64,000 bases of DNA. Origin: an uncultured Roseovarius sp. Its GTDB lineage: Bacteria; Pseudomonadota; Alphaproteobacteria; Rhodobacterales; Rhodobacteraceae. The stretch covers positions 806,001-870,000 of the forward strand of contig CANMBU010000002.1 of NCBI GenBank assembly GCA_947496175.1, given 5' to 3'. The position numbers and the translations under genes were made by a program. This document shows positions 31,787 through 40,669 of this stretch, piece by piece (the first letter of the stretch is position 1; the number at the start of each line of letters is the position of its first letter). The notes under the pieces are model-generated. The model was not told the origin of the DNA. It was given only the letters and a program-made list of their open reading frames with translations, and did not search any database.

Positions 31787-33222
31787 CGGAACTGTTGACG
31801 GGTCGCGAAGCGCAAATCGCCAAGCAATATGCGGATGGCCAAAACTATCAGCAGATTGCCGATGAGCTTTGCCTTGCCCCGTCCACGGTGCGCACCCATT
31901 TGGCCACGATCTATCGCAAACTTGAGGTTTCCTCGAAACTTGAGCTGCGCGACGCGATGGGCGACAGGCAGGAGCAAACGCCCGCTGCCGTACCAAGCCC
32001 GCAATTGCCCGAACGGCCATCGATTGCGGTTCTGGCGTTTGAGAATATGTCCCGTGATACCGATCAGGACTATTTGTCAGATGGCATTGCCGATGACATC
32101 ATCACCGCCCTCTCGCGCTCGCCTTGTCTCTTCGTGATCGCGCGCAACACCACGTTCACCTATCGCGGCACAAACGTGGATCTCAGAGAGGTGGCACAGC
32201 AGCTTGGGGTCCGGTTTGTTTTGGAAGGCAGCGTTCAGCGCTCGGCGAGCCGCGTGCGGGTCTCTGCACAGTTGATCGACGGCGTGACAGGCGGCCATGT
32301 GTGGTCCGAACGCTATGACGGGCGGATGGAGGATGTGTTTGATCTGCAAGACGAGATCACACGCAATGTCGTGGCATCCATCCAAACGGTTGTGCAGCTC
32401 AACACAATCTCAGAACCGGTGGAACGCACAGCACGACCCGAACTGACCGTTTGGGAGCTCACTATGCGGTCTTGGCGGCTGCTCTACGAGTTTACCCCCG
32501 GGGCCTACGCGCACGCCAAAGCCCTGCTTGAACGGGCCTTGGCTTTGGACCCGGAAAGCGCCGAAGCCAATATGGTGCTGTCCTTGGTCAATCATCACAT
32601 TGCTTTGCTTGGTTTTGCGCCCGACCCACACCCGCCTTCGCAAGCCGCGTATGCCTTGGCGCGGCGCGCCGTCGCGCTGGACGCCCGCAATGAATACGCC
32701 CATTGGGCGCTGGGGATAAGTTGCTGGGCGCTGGAACGGTTTGACGAATCTCTTGCGGCTCTTGATCGAGCCGTCGCACTCAACCCCAACTGTTCGCTGG
32801 CCTATGGCAGCCGAGGCACGCTTTTGGCCATTCTGGGGCAGTCAGATGCAGGAATAGAAGACCAAGAGATTGCGATCCGGTCCAATCCACTGGACCCCAG
32901 CATATTCTTCCGTTTTTCAGGTGTGTCGCTCGCCCACTATGCAGCGAACCGCTTTGGGGAAGCCATCGAGTGGGCAGATAAAGCGCTGCATCGCAACGAT
33001 GAATGGTATCTCGCGCATTTCTTGAAAATAGCGTCATACGCGGCCATCGGGGATGCGTCGAAAGCTCAGGACGCACGCTCTTCTTGCCAAAAGGCGCTCC
33101 CCGATGTCAGCGTCGACCTCTTGGAGAGAATGCCCCTGCGAAACAAGGCAAAGATGGATGAGTTTCGGTCCAGATTGTCAAGCGCTGGACTGCCAAAGTG
33201 GGGCGAAGTCGGGTTTAGATAG
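31783..33222 (+). CDS. LuxR-type HTH fused to TolB-like and TPR domains
   Basis: 479 residues. Residues about 3-56 are a second LuxR HTH about 70% identical to that of the neighbour. Residues about 80-210 are the FlgO/TolB-like module common in adenylate-cyclase-type regulators ('PSIAVLAFENMSRDTDQDYL', 'QQLGVRFVLEGSVQRSASRV'), and about 240-430 are TPR-like helices with 'NPNCSLAYGSRGTLLAIL'. A cyclase domain is absent. GTG start overlaps the upstream gene. Likely partner regulator with the HTH-GAF protein; direct target inferred from the divergent palindrome. Confidence 0.82.
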   Translation: MTELLTGREAQIAKQYADGQNYQQIADELCLAPSTVRTHLATIYRKLEVSSKLELRDAMGDRQEQTPAAVPSPQLPERPSIAVLAFENMSRDTDQDYLSDGIADDIITALSRSPCLFVIARNTTFTYRGTNVDLREVAQQLGVRFVLEGSVQRSASRVRVSAQLIDGVTGGHVWSERYDGRMEDVFDLQDEITRNVVASIQTVVQLNTISEPVERTARPELTVWELTMRSWRLLYEFTPGAYAHAKALLERALALDPESAEANMVLSLVNHHIALLGFAPDPHPPSQAAYALARRAVALDARNEYAHWALGISCWALERFDESLAALDRAVALNPNCSLAYGSRGTLLAILGQSDAGIEDQEIAIRSNPLDPSIFFRFSGVSLAHYAANRFGEAIEWADKALHRNDEWYLAHFLKIASYAAIGDASKAQDARSSCQKALPDVSVDLLERMPLRNKAKMDEFRSRLSSAGLPKWGEVGFR

Positions 33223-33360
33223 TAGTTGTAAATCTACCGCATCTTTGGTGCGCTAATACACTCCGAAAGCTCCGAGATTTGCGCTGCAGCATCTGGTAAA
33301 TTGCTCCGGTCAAAGTGAAGCTGTCGTTTTGGGAGGGAATGGCGGATCGGAGGATTAGTC

Positions 33361-33630
33361 ATGGAATCACCAAACATACCTGCCATCCGCGCTTTACGCC
33401 CAGCTTGGAACAACGGCCGCATCGTTGGACAAAAACGACCACTGAAACCGAAACATGTCTGGGCGTTCCGTGTCAGAATGGAACTGGCGGAGAACCGTCG
33501 AGATTTAGCGCTGTTCAACATGGCAATCGACAGCAAGCTCCAAGGCTGTGATCTGGTAAAGATGAAAGTGCTTTTCGCGAGTGGACGCAGTATCACTCGC
33601 ATTCGTTTTCTCGGTAGACCGGGCGCTTAA
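33361..33630 (+). pseudogene. Truncated tyrosine recombinase/integrase remnant (N-terminal part only)
   Basis: The first about 70 residues, e.g. 'IPAIRALRPAWNNGRIVGQK', 'KHVWAFRVRMELAENRRDLA' and 'MAIDSKLQGCDLVKMKV', match the N-terminal region of a common site-specific integrase. After LVKMKV the sequence diverges and stops at 89 codons, whereas intact relatives continue about 100 residues more and carry the catalytic Tyr. So it is truncated and inactive. It is the only mobile-DNA trace seen in the window. Confidence 0.7.
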
Positions 33631-33839
33631 GGTGCGCGTTAACAAATGCACCAGAGCCGCCAACCATATATTTCCCCAGTTTTGCTCTGATCCGGACACA
33701 AAAATCATCTGGAGCAACGGTTTTGAACTTAGATTTGACATGAATCGGTGCAAATCATCGAAGACTTGAGCGGCGGTGCTGGCGTGCATGCCTGCGCGCT
33801 AAGCAGGCGACAAACCGGAAAGTGTTGGGCAAAGAGCAG
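33631..33839. other. Spacer between the integrase remnant and the ABC exporter
   Basis: No gene with a ribosome site is seen; short frames in this stretch are not protein-like. Confidence 0.5.
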
Positions 33840-34592
33840 ATGATCAAAGTCACGAACTTCAGCAAGCAGTATAAAGGCTTCACGGCCGTCAAGAACCTCA
33901 GTTTTTCGGTCGAACCGGGTCAAATTCTTGGATTGCTCGGGCCGAATGGGGCGGGCAAAACAACGACCTTGCGGACTTTGTGCGGGATTATCCCGCCCAG
34001 CTCAGGCAGTCTTTTGGTGGCTGGCCATGACGTTGCTCAGGCGCCCATCGAAGCCAAAAAGAACCTCGGCTATATTCCTGACGATCCACGGCTCTTTGAC
34101 ACCATGACGGTTTGGGAACATCTGGCTTTCACGGCGGCAGCTTACAGACTCGGAGACTTCGAAAAGGACGCAGAAGCGCTCCTTGCGTCCTTCGAACTCA
34201 CACACAAGCGCGATACGCTTGTCCATAACTTGTCGCGCGGTATGCGGCAAAAGGTGGCGATCGCCTGTGCCTTTCTGCACGACCCAAAAGTGATCCTGTT
34301 CGATGAGCCTCTAACGGGGCTAGACCCCCAAGGTATCCGGGGGATTCAACAAGCAATCCGTGATCGTGCGCAGGCTGGCGCGGCCATTATCATAAGCTCG
34401 CACCTTTTGAGCCTGTTCGAGAATCTGTGTACACATATCATGGTGCTGAACCTTGGCGAATGCCGCCGGTTTGGCACTATGGAAGACCTGCTGAGCGAGG
34501 TCGGCCATACCGACAGCACCTCAGCCCTTGAAGAAGTGTATTTCTCAATCACGCAAGCCTCAGACCAGACGTCAGAGGGGGCAGGGGTCTAA
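33840..34592 (+). CDS. ABC transporter ATP-binding protein (exporter type)
   Basis: About 250 residues. Walker A 'GLLGPNGAGKTTTLRTL' near residue 40, signature 'NLSRGMRQKVAIACAF' near 132 and Walker B 'VILFDEPLTGLDPQG' near 155 are all present. The subtype with 'GMRQK' and a 'GLLGPNGAGKTT' P-loop is typical of ABC-2 exporters. The ATG at 33840 is taken; an in-frame TTG at 33822 is possible. It pairs with the permease 3 bp downstream. Exported substrate unknown. Confidence 0.87.
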   Translation: MIKVTNFSKQYKGFTAVKNLSFSVEPGQILGLLGPNGAGKTTTLRTLCGIIPPSSGSLLVAGHDVAQAPIEAKKNLGYIPDDPRLFDTMTVWEHLAFTAAAYRLGDFEKDAEALLASFELTHKRDTLVHNLSRGMRQKVAIACAFLHDPKVILFDEPLTGLDPQGIRGIQQAIRDRAQAGAAIIISSHLLSLFENLCTHIMVLNLGECRRFGTMEDLLSEVGHTDSTSALEEVYFSITQASDQTSEGAGV

Positions 34593-34595
34593 GAG

Positions 34596-36224
34596 ATGGA
34601 TCATGCGCTTTCTCAACTTCTCATGATGCGATTGCGTGGCGGTCTGCGCCAGCGCTTCCTCCAATTGGCCAGCTTGCGCGGCCTGCTGTTCTCTCTTGCT
34701 TTTGGGGGGATCATTTGGTTCCTGATCGCTTCAAACAATTCCTCGGACACGAGCTTTTTGGGGTCCGCGACTCTGGACCGGCAAGCACTGAGCGCGCAGA
34801 TCCTCACTTTTATGCCGCTCAGCATGCTCGGGCTGTCGCTGCTCACCGTATTGATGACGACCGGTCCGACGTTTCATTTTTCGCCGAATGAGATCAACTT
34901 TCTTTTTACCGGGCCATTCCGCCGGCGGGATTTGATCCTCTATAAGTTTGGCGCCTATGTCGCTGGCGTCGCCTTGACGAGCGCGTTCATCACGCTCATT
35001 GCGCCGCCGCAAACAGGATCGGCCCTGTCTGTCTTTATCGCCTCGCTCCTGACGCTTGTGTTCGTTCAGCTGAACAGCGCCGTCATCGGTATGTCTGGGC
35101 AGGCGCTCGACGGCAGTAGGTTCGCAAGGATGCGATGGCCCGCTATTGTGGTGCTTTTTGCAATCGCAGCGGCAACCGTGCTTTACGCATGGGTCACGCC
35201 CGACCGTGGCATTATCGAGCTTCTGTCCGAGTTTCGATACTCATGGATCGGGACCATCATCTTGATCCCCTACATCGTGTTTGCCGAACTTTTCGTGGCG
35301 CCATCGTTTTCACATCTGGCCTTTTGGGTTCTTGTCGCGGTCATCATCAATGCCGCACTATTGCGCGTGGTCATAGTTCTCGATGCGCGCACGACCGACC
35401 GCTCCCTGATTGAAAACGCCCGTCTCAGCAGCCGATGGGAGCGCATCAAACAAGGTGGATCGTTTTTTGCTACTCAGCGGACCGAAGTGCACTCGATCCG
35501 GCGCGCGCCGATTTTGGGTGGCTTGGGGCCTATTGCCTGGCGACAGATCCTCAACGCATTGCGGAATTCATTCAAACTTATCATCATATTTGCTGGTCTC
35601 GCCGCCTGTATTGCACCAATTTCCTCAGCGCTCGGTGCGCCGGTCACGGAAGCACATACTTTGATGATTGTTTATGTCTTCATCGCATTCATCCTACCTC
35701 GTAATCTGGTCTGCGACTTTCGCGGTGACCTGAGCCGGATGGAAATCTACAAAACACTGCCCATCGCACCGTGGCGCATTTGTGCAGGCCAACTCGTGGT
35801 TCAGGTGCTTCTGGCCTATGCCATTGCTTTGACAATTATCGCAAGTGCCCTTGTTTTTGAGGATAGTGTCACGACGCAAGTTGCACTGGTCTTAGCCGCT
35901 TTTGCGCTTCCGTTGATGTTGCTTATCTATGCAGTCGAGAACACGGTACATCTTCTGTTTCCGATAAAGCTCGTTGCCATGGGCCGGGCAGACTTTGAAT
36001 TTCTAGGTCGATCCATTGTCGAGTTCATCGCGAAAACGTTGTTTGTTTTCGCTGCTATGGCGGCATCGGGTGCCGTGGGGCTGGTCACATTCAAAACAAT
36101 GGGAACCACTTTGGTCCTGCCTGGATTGGCCAGCTGGCTAACACTGACGTTGATCGGACTTCTGACATTGGTCGCACTGCAATATGCTTTCCGGCGCTTC
36201 GCGGTCGCAGAAACCATCGACTAA
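34596..36224 (+). CDS. ABC exporter permease (putative ABC exporter domain)
   Basis: 542 residues, about 12 hydrophobic segments in two halves, a size well above ABC-2 proteins of the usual 6-TM type. 'HFSPNEINFLFTGPFRRRDL' near residue 95 is characteristic of the 'putative ABC exporter' family, whose members pair with a single ATPase such as the one just upstream. Substrate unknown. Start 3 bp after the ATPase stop, so co-translated. Confidence 0.8.
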   Translation: MDHALSQLLMMRLRGGLRQRFLQLASLRGLLFSLAFGGIIWFLIASNNSSDTSFLGSATLDRQALSAQILTFMPLSMLGLSLLTVLMTTGPTFHFSPNEINFLFTGPFRRRDLILYKFGAYVAGVALTSAFITLIAPPQTGSALSVFIASLLTLVFVQLNSAVIGMSGQALDGSRFARMRWPAIVVLFAIAAATVLYAWVTPDRGIIELLSEFRYSWIGTIILIPYIVFAELFVAPSFSHLAFWVLVAVIINAALLRVVIVLDARTTDRSLIENARLSSRWERIKQGGSFFATQRTEVHSIRRAPILGGLGPIAWRQILNALRNSFKLIIIFAGLAACIAPISSALGAPVTEAHTLMIVYVFIAFILPRNLVCDFRGDLSRMEIYKTLPIAPWRICAGQLVVQVLLAYAIALTIIASALVFEDSVTTQVALVLAAFALPLMLLIYAVENTVHLLFPIKLVAMGRADFEFLGRSIVEFIAKTLFVFAAMAASGAVGLVTFKTMGTTLVLPGLASWLTLTLIGLLTLVALQYAFRRFAVAETID

Positions 36225-36974
36225 TGCAACGAAAGAGGAACTCCAACTGAGACGATAAGGCGGACCTGTGGGGTCTATCCTATCCTTCCCAATTGGGGGC
36301 TTTGACCCAAAATCAGGAAGCATGAGCAGAGACATTGAAAGAGGCTCTTTTGAGCATTGCGGCCCATTTTAGGTCCATTCATGCACAACGCCAGATTAGT
36401 GGTTGCAGCTATAATCGGCAATGCCAATGCCTCTGGTACAGCGTTGCATTCCTCGACCCACAAGTAGTTCGCAAAATCGCAAGCACGGCCCATTGCTGCC
36501 GTTGGGCAACAGGTCGAGATACTGCGGTTGCAGCCTGAACAGCTGCCGTCCGCTGCACCTGCTCGATTTCAGTCCCTGCAGTGGTCGGGAGCGCGGGACA
36601 GAGCGGGCGTTGATATAATCGGTTTGAGCGTCACCTTTGTGCGCTTCGCAGCAGCGACAAGCACCAATGGCAGGAAGCCGACCTTCGCAGCCACTGTGAA
36701 AACCGAGTGGCGGCTTCAGATAAACCATACTTATCGAGGCCATTCTCAGGTCTATTGCTTAAGAAGAGTTACTCTCTCCACTTCAACCATCCGCCCGATC
36801 TCGAAAGCGTCATCATATTCTATGTTCTTCGCTTTTTTTAACAACGTCACACATGGTCATCTGGTTTTGACCAAAGAAAGAAATTGCACGAAATGTGCAG
36901 TGGAACAGCCGGTAATTGTCGCTGGCTGAAAAGCCCCGAGCATTTGCATCAATTAGATGGCTTATGGACGCTAG
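36225..36974. other. 750-bp AT-richer stretch, possibly decayed coding DNA
   Basis: Several interrupted frames exist, mainly on the minus strand between 36275 and 36743 ('KVGFLPLVLVAAAKRTK' type fragments and 'ALALPIIAATTNLALCMNGP'), which look like broken pieces of one gene with frameshifts. I cannot name the family with confidence. No ribosome site or intact ORF is seen. Confidence 0.4.
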
Positions 36975-38657
36975 TTATCCTTTTCGCTGATTTACAATCT
37001 CAAGCGCATCAGAAATTGAAAACAGACCTGCAACATCCTCAGGTGACATCGTGAAATCAAAGGTTTCTTCGAGCATTTCGATGAAGTTCATATGCGCAAG
37101 GGAATCCCATCCAGCGGTGTTAAAGGGCGAGGAGTCCTCAGATATGTCATCGACATTCACACCAAAACAGTTTGCGGCGATCTGCTCAACTGACGTGCCC
37201 TTGGTTTTGGGCATGGCATCCAGGATTGCCGCCTTGTCGACCTTGCCTGATGCGCGTCGCGGCAAAGCCGGAAGCAGTATCAAGCGTGAAGGTTGTTTTT
37301 CGGGTGAAAGTCCGGTCCTGCACTCGGCATAAACGCGGTCCAGATCGAGTGACGCATCGGGCAAGGGGCACACCGCTGCCAACAGTTCTTCGCCGGTCTC
37401 GGTTCGGTGGCCAAAGGCATAGGCCTCGGCCACGCCCGGCAGGGCAGAGAGCACCTCTGTCACAGCTTCGGGATGGATCGTGACACCGCCGACGACGACA
37501 ACATTTTTCTTGCGCCCTTCAAACACAAAGACACCGTTCTGATCGAGATGAACGAGATCTCCAGTTTGGAACACACCCTCTGTCAGAACCGCTTCTGTGG
37601 CTGGCGCATCATAGAGATACCCCTGCATCACGGTGCCGCCTTCGATGGTCAATTCGCCAATTTCGCCGACCGCACAGTCTCGTCCGTCTTCGCGCAGAAC
37701 CCTGGCTGTAAGCCCCCGGGCAACACCAATGGACCCCACAACGCGCGTGGCGTCATCAGGGCCCGCAATAAGCGCGTCGCACACGACTTCGCTCAAACCA
37801 TAGGCATTGACCACTGGAATGTTGAATGCGCCTTCCGCAGCATGCCATAGACCTGCATCTAGGTAATCCGCGCTGCAAAGGATGTACTGCATGGAGTGTG
37901 GCATGCTGAACCGTGCGGGGTCATGCGCCCGGAGCATAATGCGCAACATGGCAGGCACAGTGATCATGTGCGTCGCGTCATGGGCGGCAAGATCATCAAG
38001 AACGACCTGACTTGCCTGCGCTGAGAAGGGGCGTGGCCGGAGCAATGTCGCACCAAACCAGAGCGCCAGCAACGGGCCGCGGATGACACCGTCAACATGA
38101 TGAAGCGGCAGAAGATTGAGCGCACGAGTTTCGGCATCAAAGCCGTACACGTCTTGAAAAATAGAGAACTGGGCCCTCAAGTTGTCGTGGCTCAGAGCGA
38201 CAATCTTTGGCCGGTCCGTTGTCCCCGAGGTGGCCACAAGCAAAGCCGTCGAGGATGGGTGTGTTGGCACCGGACGCTGTGTGTTTTCACCGGTAACTGC
38301 AGCATCCAAAACGAACAAATCGGGCATATGATCCGCAAGCCAGTTGGGATCGCCGTCTGTTACAAATGCCGCCGCCCTGCTATGTTTGAGCAGCGCGATA
38401 GTTTCATCCAGCGTGCCGTTTGGATCGCAGATCAAAGCCGGACGTCCAAGCCGTAGACAGGAGGACAGTGCTGCAATGACAAACCTGTCTGACTTGCAGC
38501 AAATTGCGATCACCGCATTTGTCGCTGATTTTGCAGAAATAGCCTGTTCAAGCCCGGACATGCGCTTGCGCAATTCGGTGGTTGACAGGGGACCGTCTGG
38601 CAAAATGGCAATCTGTCGGTCACCTTGCAAACACTGGTCGATCCTTTCCGCCAACAT
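36975..38657 (-). CDS. Adenylation domain fused to carrier protein (NRPS-like / acyl-ligase-ACP)
   Basis: About 560 residues. The adenylation core has motif A3 'LVATSGTTDRPKIVALSH' (about 145), A5 'NAYGLSEVVCDAL' (about 290), A7-A8 'QTGDLVHLDQNGVFVFEGRK' (about 370) and A10 'LPRRASGKVDKAAIL' with its Lys (about 462). A carrier domain follows with the phosphopantetheine site 'NTAGWDSLAHMNFIEML' (Ser near 522). It therefore activates and loads an acid onto its own carrier. No condensation domain is present. Start ATG at 38657 follows GAGG. Last gene of a four-gene operon. Confidence 0.85.
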   Translation of the reverse strand: MLAERIDQCLQGDRQIAILPDGPLSTTELRKRMSGLEQAISAKSATNAVIAICCKSDRFVIAALSSCLRLGRPALICDPNGTLDETIALLKHSRAAAFVTDGDPNWLADHMPDLFVLDAAVTGENTQRPVPTHPSSTALLVATSGTTDRPKIVALSHDNLRAQFSIFQDVYGFDAETRALNLLPLHHVDGVIRGPLLALWFGATLLRPRPFSAQASQVVLDDLAAHDATHMITVPAMLRIMLRAHDPARFSMPHSMQYILCSADYLDAGLWHAAEGAFNIPVVNAYGLSEVVCDALIAGPDDATRVVGSIGVARGLTARVLREDGRDCAVGEIGELTIEGGTVMQGYLYDAPATEAVLTEGVFQTGDLVHLDQNGVFVFEGRKKNVVVVGGVTIHPEAVTEVLSALPGVAEAYAFGHRTETGEELLAAVCPLPDASLDLDRVYAECRTGLSPEKQPSRLILLPALPRRASGKVDKAAILDAMPKTKGTSVEQIAANCFGVNVDDISEDSSPFNTAGWDSLAHMNFIEMLEETFDFTMSPEDVAGLFSISDALEIVNQRKG

Positions 38658-38702
38658 CACATAAGCCTCATTGTTTGGGGGGTGTTGTTCATAATCCGCC
38701 TC

Positions 38703-39500
38703 TTACCCGGAGTTGACGGCCTGCGACAAGCAGTCGGTGATTGTCTCCAGGCTCGCTTCGGCATGCATGATCGTCAGATGCTCAGCATCAACATCGACAA
38801 CACGCAGATTATCAGGCGTGAGTCTGTCCCAGCCAAGGTGACGCGGTCTGGCGAGTAGCGGATTTGGTTCTTTTGTCCGAAACAGTGTGATGGGTGTTTC
38901 GTCGAAAGGATCAGGACGATAGTTTTCCAGCGCTTTGTGAAGGGCGCGGATGGTTGGCCAATACGCTTTGGGGCGTTGCTTGAGGTCTATCTCGAGCAGT
39001 CTGTAACTGCGAAGCACTGTGTCGGGGTCGCTTGGGCGCAGAAATATACGTTTTGCGGCATGTGCCAGAAGACATTTCAGCTCGAGGATCGGAGATTTGA
39101 GCGCCGCGCTCGGCAAGTGCAAGCGGTGCACACGTGTGTCAAAAAGCCAGATATGTGTTGCGGGTCGGTTGAGCTTGGCCAGGAACCGGGCGGTTTCAAA
39201 CGCTAGAACACCCGCAAAGGAAAAGCCGGCCAAATGCAGCGGACCGTCTGGCCAATGCTTGCGCAAAAACTGCGCGAAGTCAGCTGCCAGAGTTTCAACC
39301 GTTACGCGATCAAGGTCACCAAGCGCTTTCTCTGTTAGGCTAAGCCCGAACGGAGCGATACCATCGGGCAGACGCGGCACCAGATCGCGGGAATACAAAA
39401 GATTGCCTCCAAGATCAGGCGTGAAGACAAATGGAACACCCGTCGCCTTGGGCTGCAGCGTCAAAAGTTTCATACCTTCAAGACCTGTTTGCGCATTCAT
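38703..39500 (-). CDS. Type II thioesterase (alpha/beta hydrolase)
   Basis: 265 residues. The nucleophile elbow 'HLAGFSFAGVLAFETARFL' (Ser near 94) and 'VPFVFTPDLGGNLLYSRDLV' near residue 22 are typical of surfactin/NRPS type II thioesterases, and a late 'VDVDAEHLTIMHAEA' gives the catalytic His. It would release or proofread acyl groups on the carrier domain encoded 45 bp downstream. It overlaps the upstream acyltransferase by 4 bp. Substrate unknown. Confidence 0.85.
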   Translation of the reverse strand: MNAQTGLEGMKLLTLQPKATGVPFVFTPDLGGNLLYSRDLVPRLPDGIAPFGLSLTEKALGDLDRVTVETLAADFAQFLRKHWPDGPLHLAGFSFAGVLAFETARFLAKLNRPATHIWLFDTRVHRLHLPSAALKSPILELKCLLAHAAKRIFLRPSDPDTVLRSYRLLEIDLKQRPKAYWPTIRALHKALENYRPDPFDETPITLFRTKEPNPLLARPRHLGWDRLTPDNLRVVDVDAEHLTIMHAEASLETITDCLSQAVNSG

Positions 39501-40669
39501 TCCGGTAACTTTTTATCCTTGTAGGGAACCTGACGGGCAAAATCGAGATAGGCGGCTTCGTGCGCTTTTTGGCGTTTGGCAAGAACGGTTGTCGCCAAAT
39601 TATGAAAAGAGTCATCCACGAACTTGAAGGCATGAAACAAAGGCTCGGGCGCTGCGGCCCGGAGCGCCTTGTGTGCGCCAATCGTTCCATAGTCCACGGC
39701 CGAATATCCTCTCTCTATTGCCTCCTTGTAGGAATGATACATTAGAGAGAACAAAAGGCCTCTCCGGGCCGATTTTGTGACCCAATGCTGTGCAGAAATC
39801 GTTTTTTCTCCGCAAAAGCAAAGAAGCCCGGCGATTGGGACGTCATCCTCCCATGCGGCCAGGAATTCTATGGCATCGGGCATCGTCTGTAGCAAAGCAT
39901 CGAAATACGCGCGGTTTAGCCATGCGGCATGCGCGTGCTGCTCAAAGACATCGCAGTACAGTTCGTAGATTTTTGACATTAATTCGGGCGTTATTTCGGA
40001 TCCCTGGACACGCCGTATCACAACCCCTTCGGTCACGCGCTTTTCGTATTCCGTTTTCAGCCTCCACCGACCGCCTTTTGTCAGAGAAGACCGAAACGCG
40101 TCAAAGTCTGTCTCCGCGCGGCTTCGCCATGTGAATGTCAGCGTATCAGCAGGGACGTATCCCTGTGCTTGAGCCGCAACTTGATCCTCACGCGTGCCAT
40201 AGGCGATTTGAACAGAGCGCGCGCCTGTTTTTTGGGCCAGTTGATTGAGTGCGATCAAGAGCGACTCCCTGATCGCAACGCAGTCCTCCGCATGATCGAC
40301 CAAAAGCCGTTGGCCTGGCCACGGTGTCAGTGGCACTTCAACAACCAACTTGGGGTAATATGGCCCCACTGCGCGCTCATGCGCCAACGGCAGGCCCCAA
40401 TCTATACCAAGCTCACCGTTGGAATTGTCTTTGAGAAATGCAGGGGCCGCCCCTTTCAAAACGCCCGCTTGATCCGTCAGGGTCACGTAATAGGGTGTAA
40501 TCCCGACTGCTTCACCGATCAGACCGGTTTTTTCCAAGATACCAAAATGGCGCGGATCAAGATATGGTTGATCGGGACCAATGAACGCCTGCCACCGGGT
40601 TTTGTCCAGGGCATCTATGCTTGGCACGGCCGACGCAATGTAAGGGCCGATATTGCCCAGCTCGATCAT
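39497..40669 (-). CDS. FemAB/GNAT-like N-acyltransferase (peptidogalycan-biosynthesis/COG3146 type)
   Basis: 390 residues. 'GRWRLKTEYEKRVTEGVVIR' and 'FEQHAHAAWLNRAYFDALLQ' in the middle, then 'FLAAWEDDVPIAGLLCFCGE' and 'ISAQHWVTKSARRGLLFSLM' and 'DYGTIGAHKALR' near the end, agree with the DUF482/COG3146-type acyltransferases with a double GNAT fold. It could transfer the acyl group from the carrier to an amine. It overlaps the GGT-like gene by 4 bp upstream and the thioesterase by 4 bp downstream. Not a peptidoglycan enzyme for certain. Confidence 0.75.
   Translation of the reverse strand: MIELGNIGPYIASAVPSIDALDKTRWQAFIGPDQPYLDPRHFGILEKTGLIGEAVGITPYYVTLTDQAGVLKGAAPAFLKDNSNGELGIDWGLPLAHERAVGPYYPKLVVEVPLTPWPGQRLLVDHAEDCVAIRESLLIALNQLAQKTGARSVQIAYGTREDQVAAQAQGYVPADTLTFTWRSRAETDFDAFRSSLTKGGRWRLKTEYEKRVTEGVVIRRVQGSEITPELMSKIYELYCDVFEQHAHAAWLNRAYFDALLQTMPDAIEFLAAWEDDVPIAGLLCFCGEKTISAQHWVTKSARRGLLFSLMYHSYKEAIERGYSAVDYGTIGAHKALRAAAPEPLFHAFKFVDDSFHNLATTVLAKRQKAHEAAYLDFARQVPYKDKKLPE

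Noticed and set aside
33410..33429. GGAAC followed by CGTT near the integrase remnant
   Set aside because: The spacer is 11 bp, outside the 16-17 bp needed.
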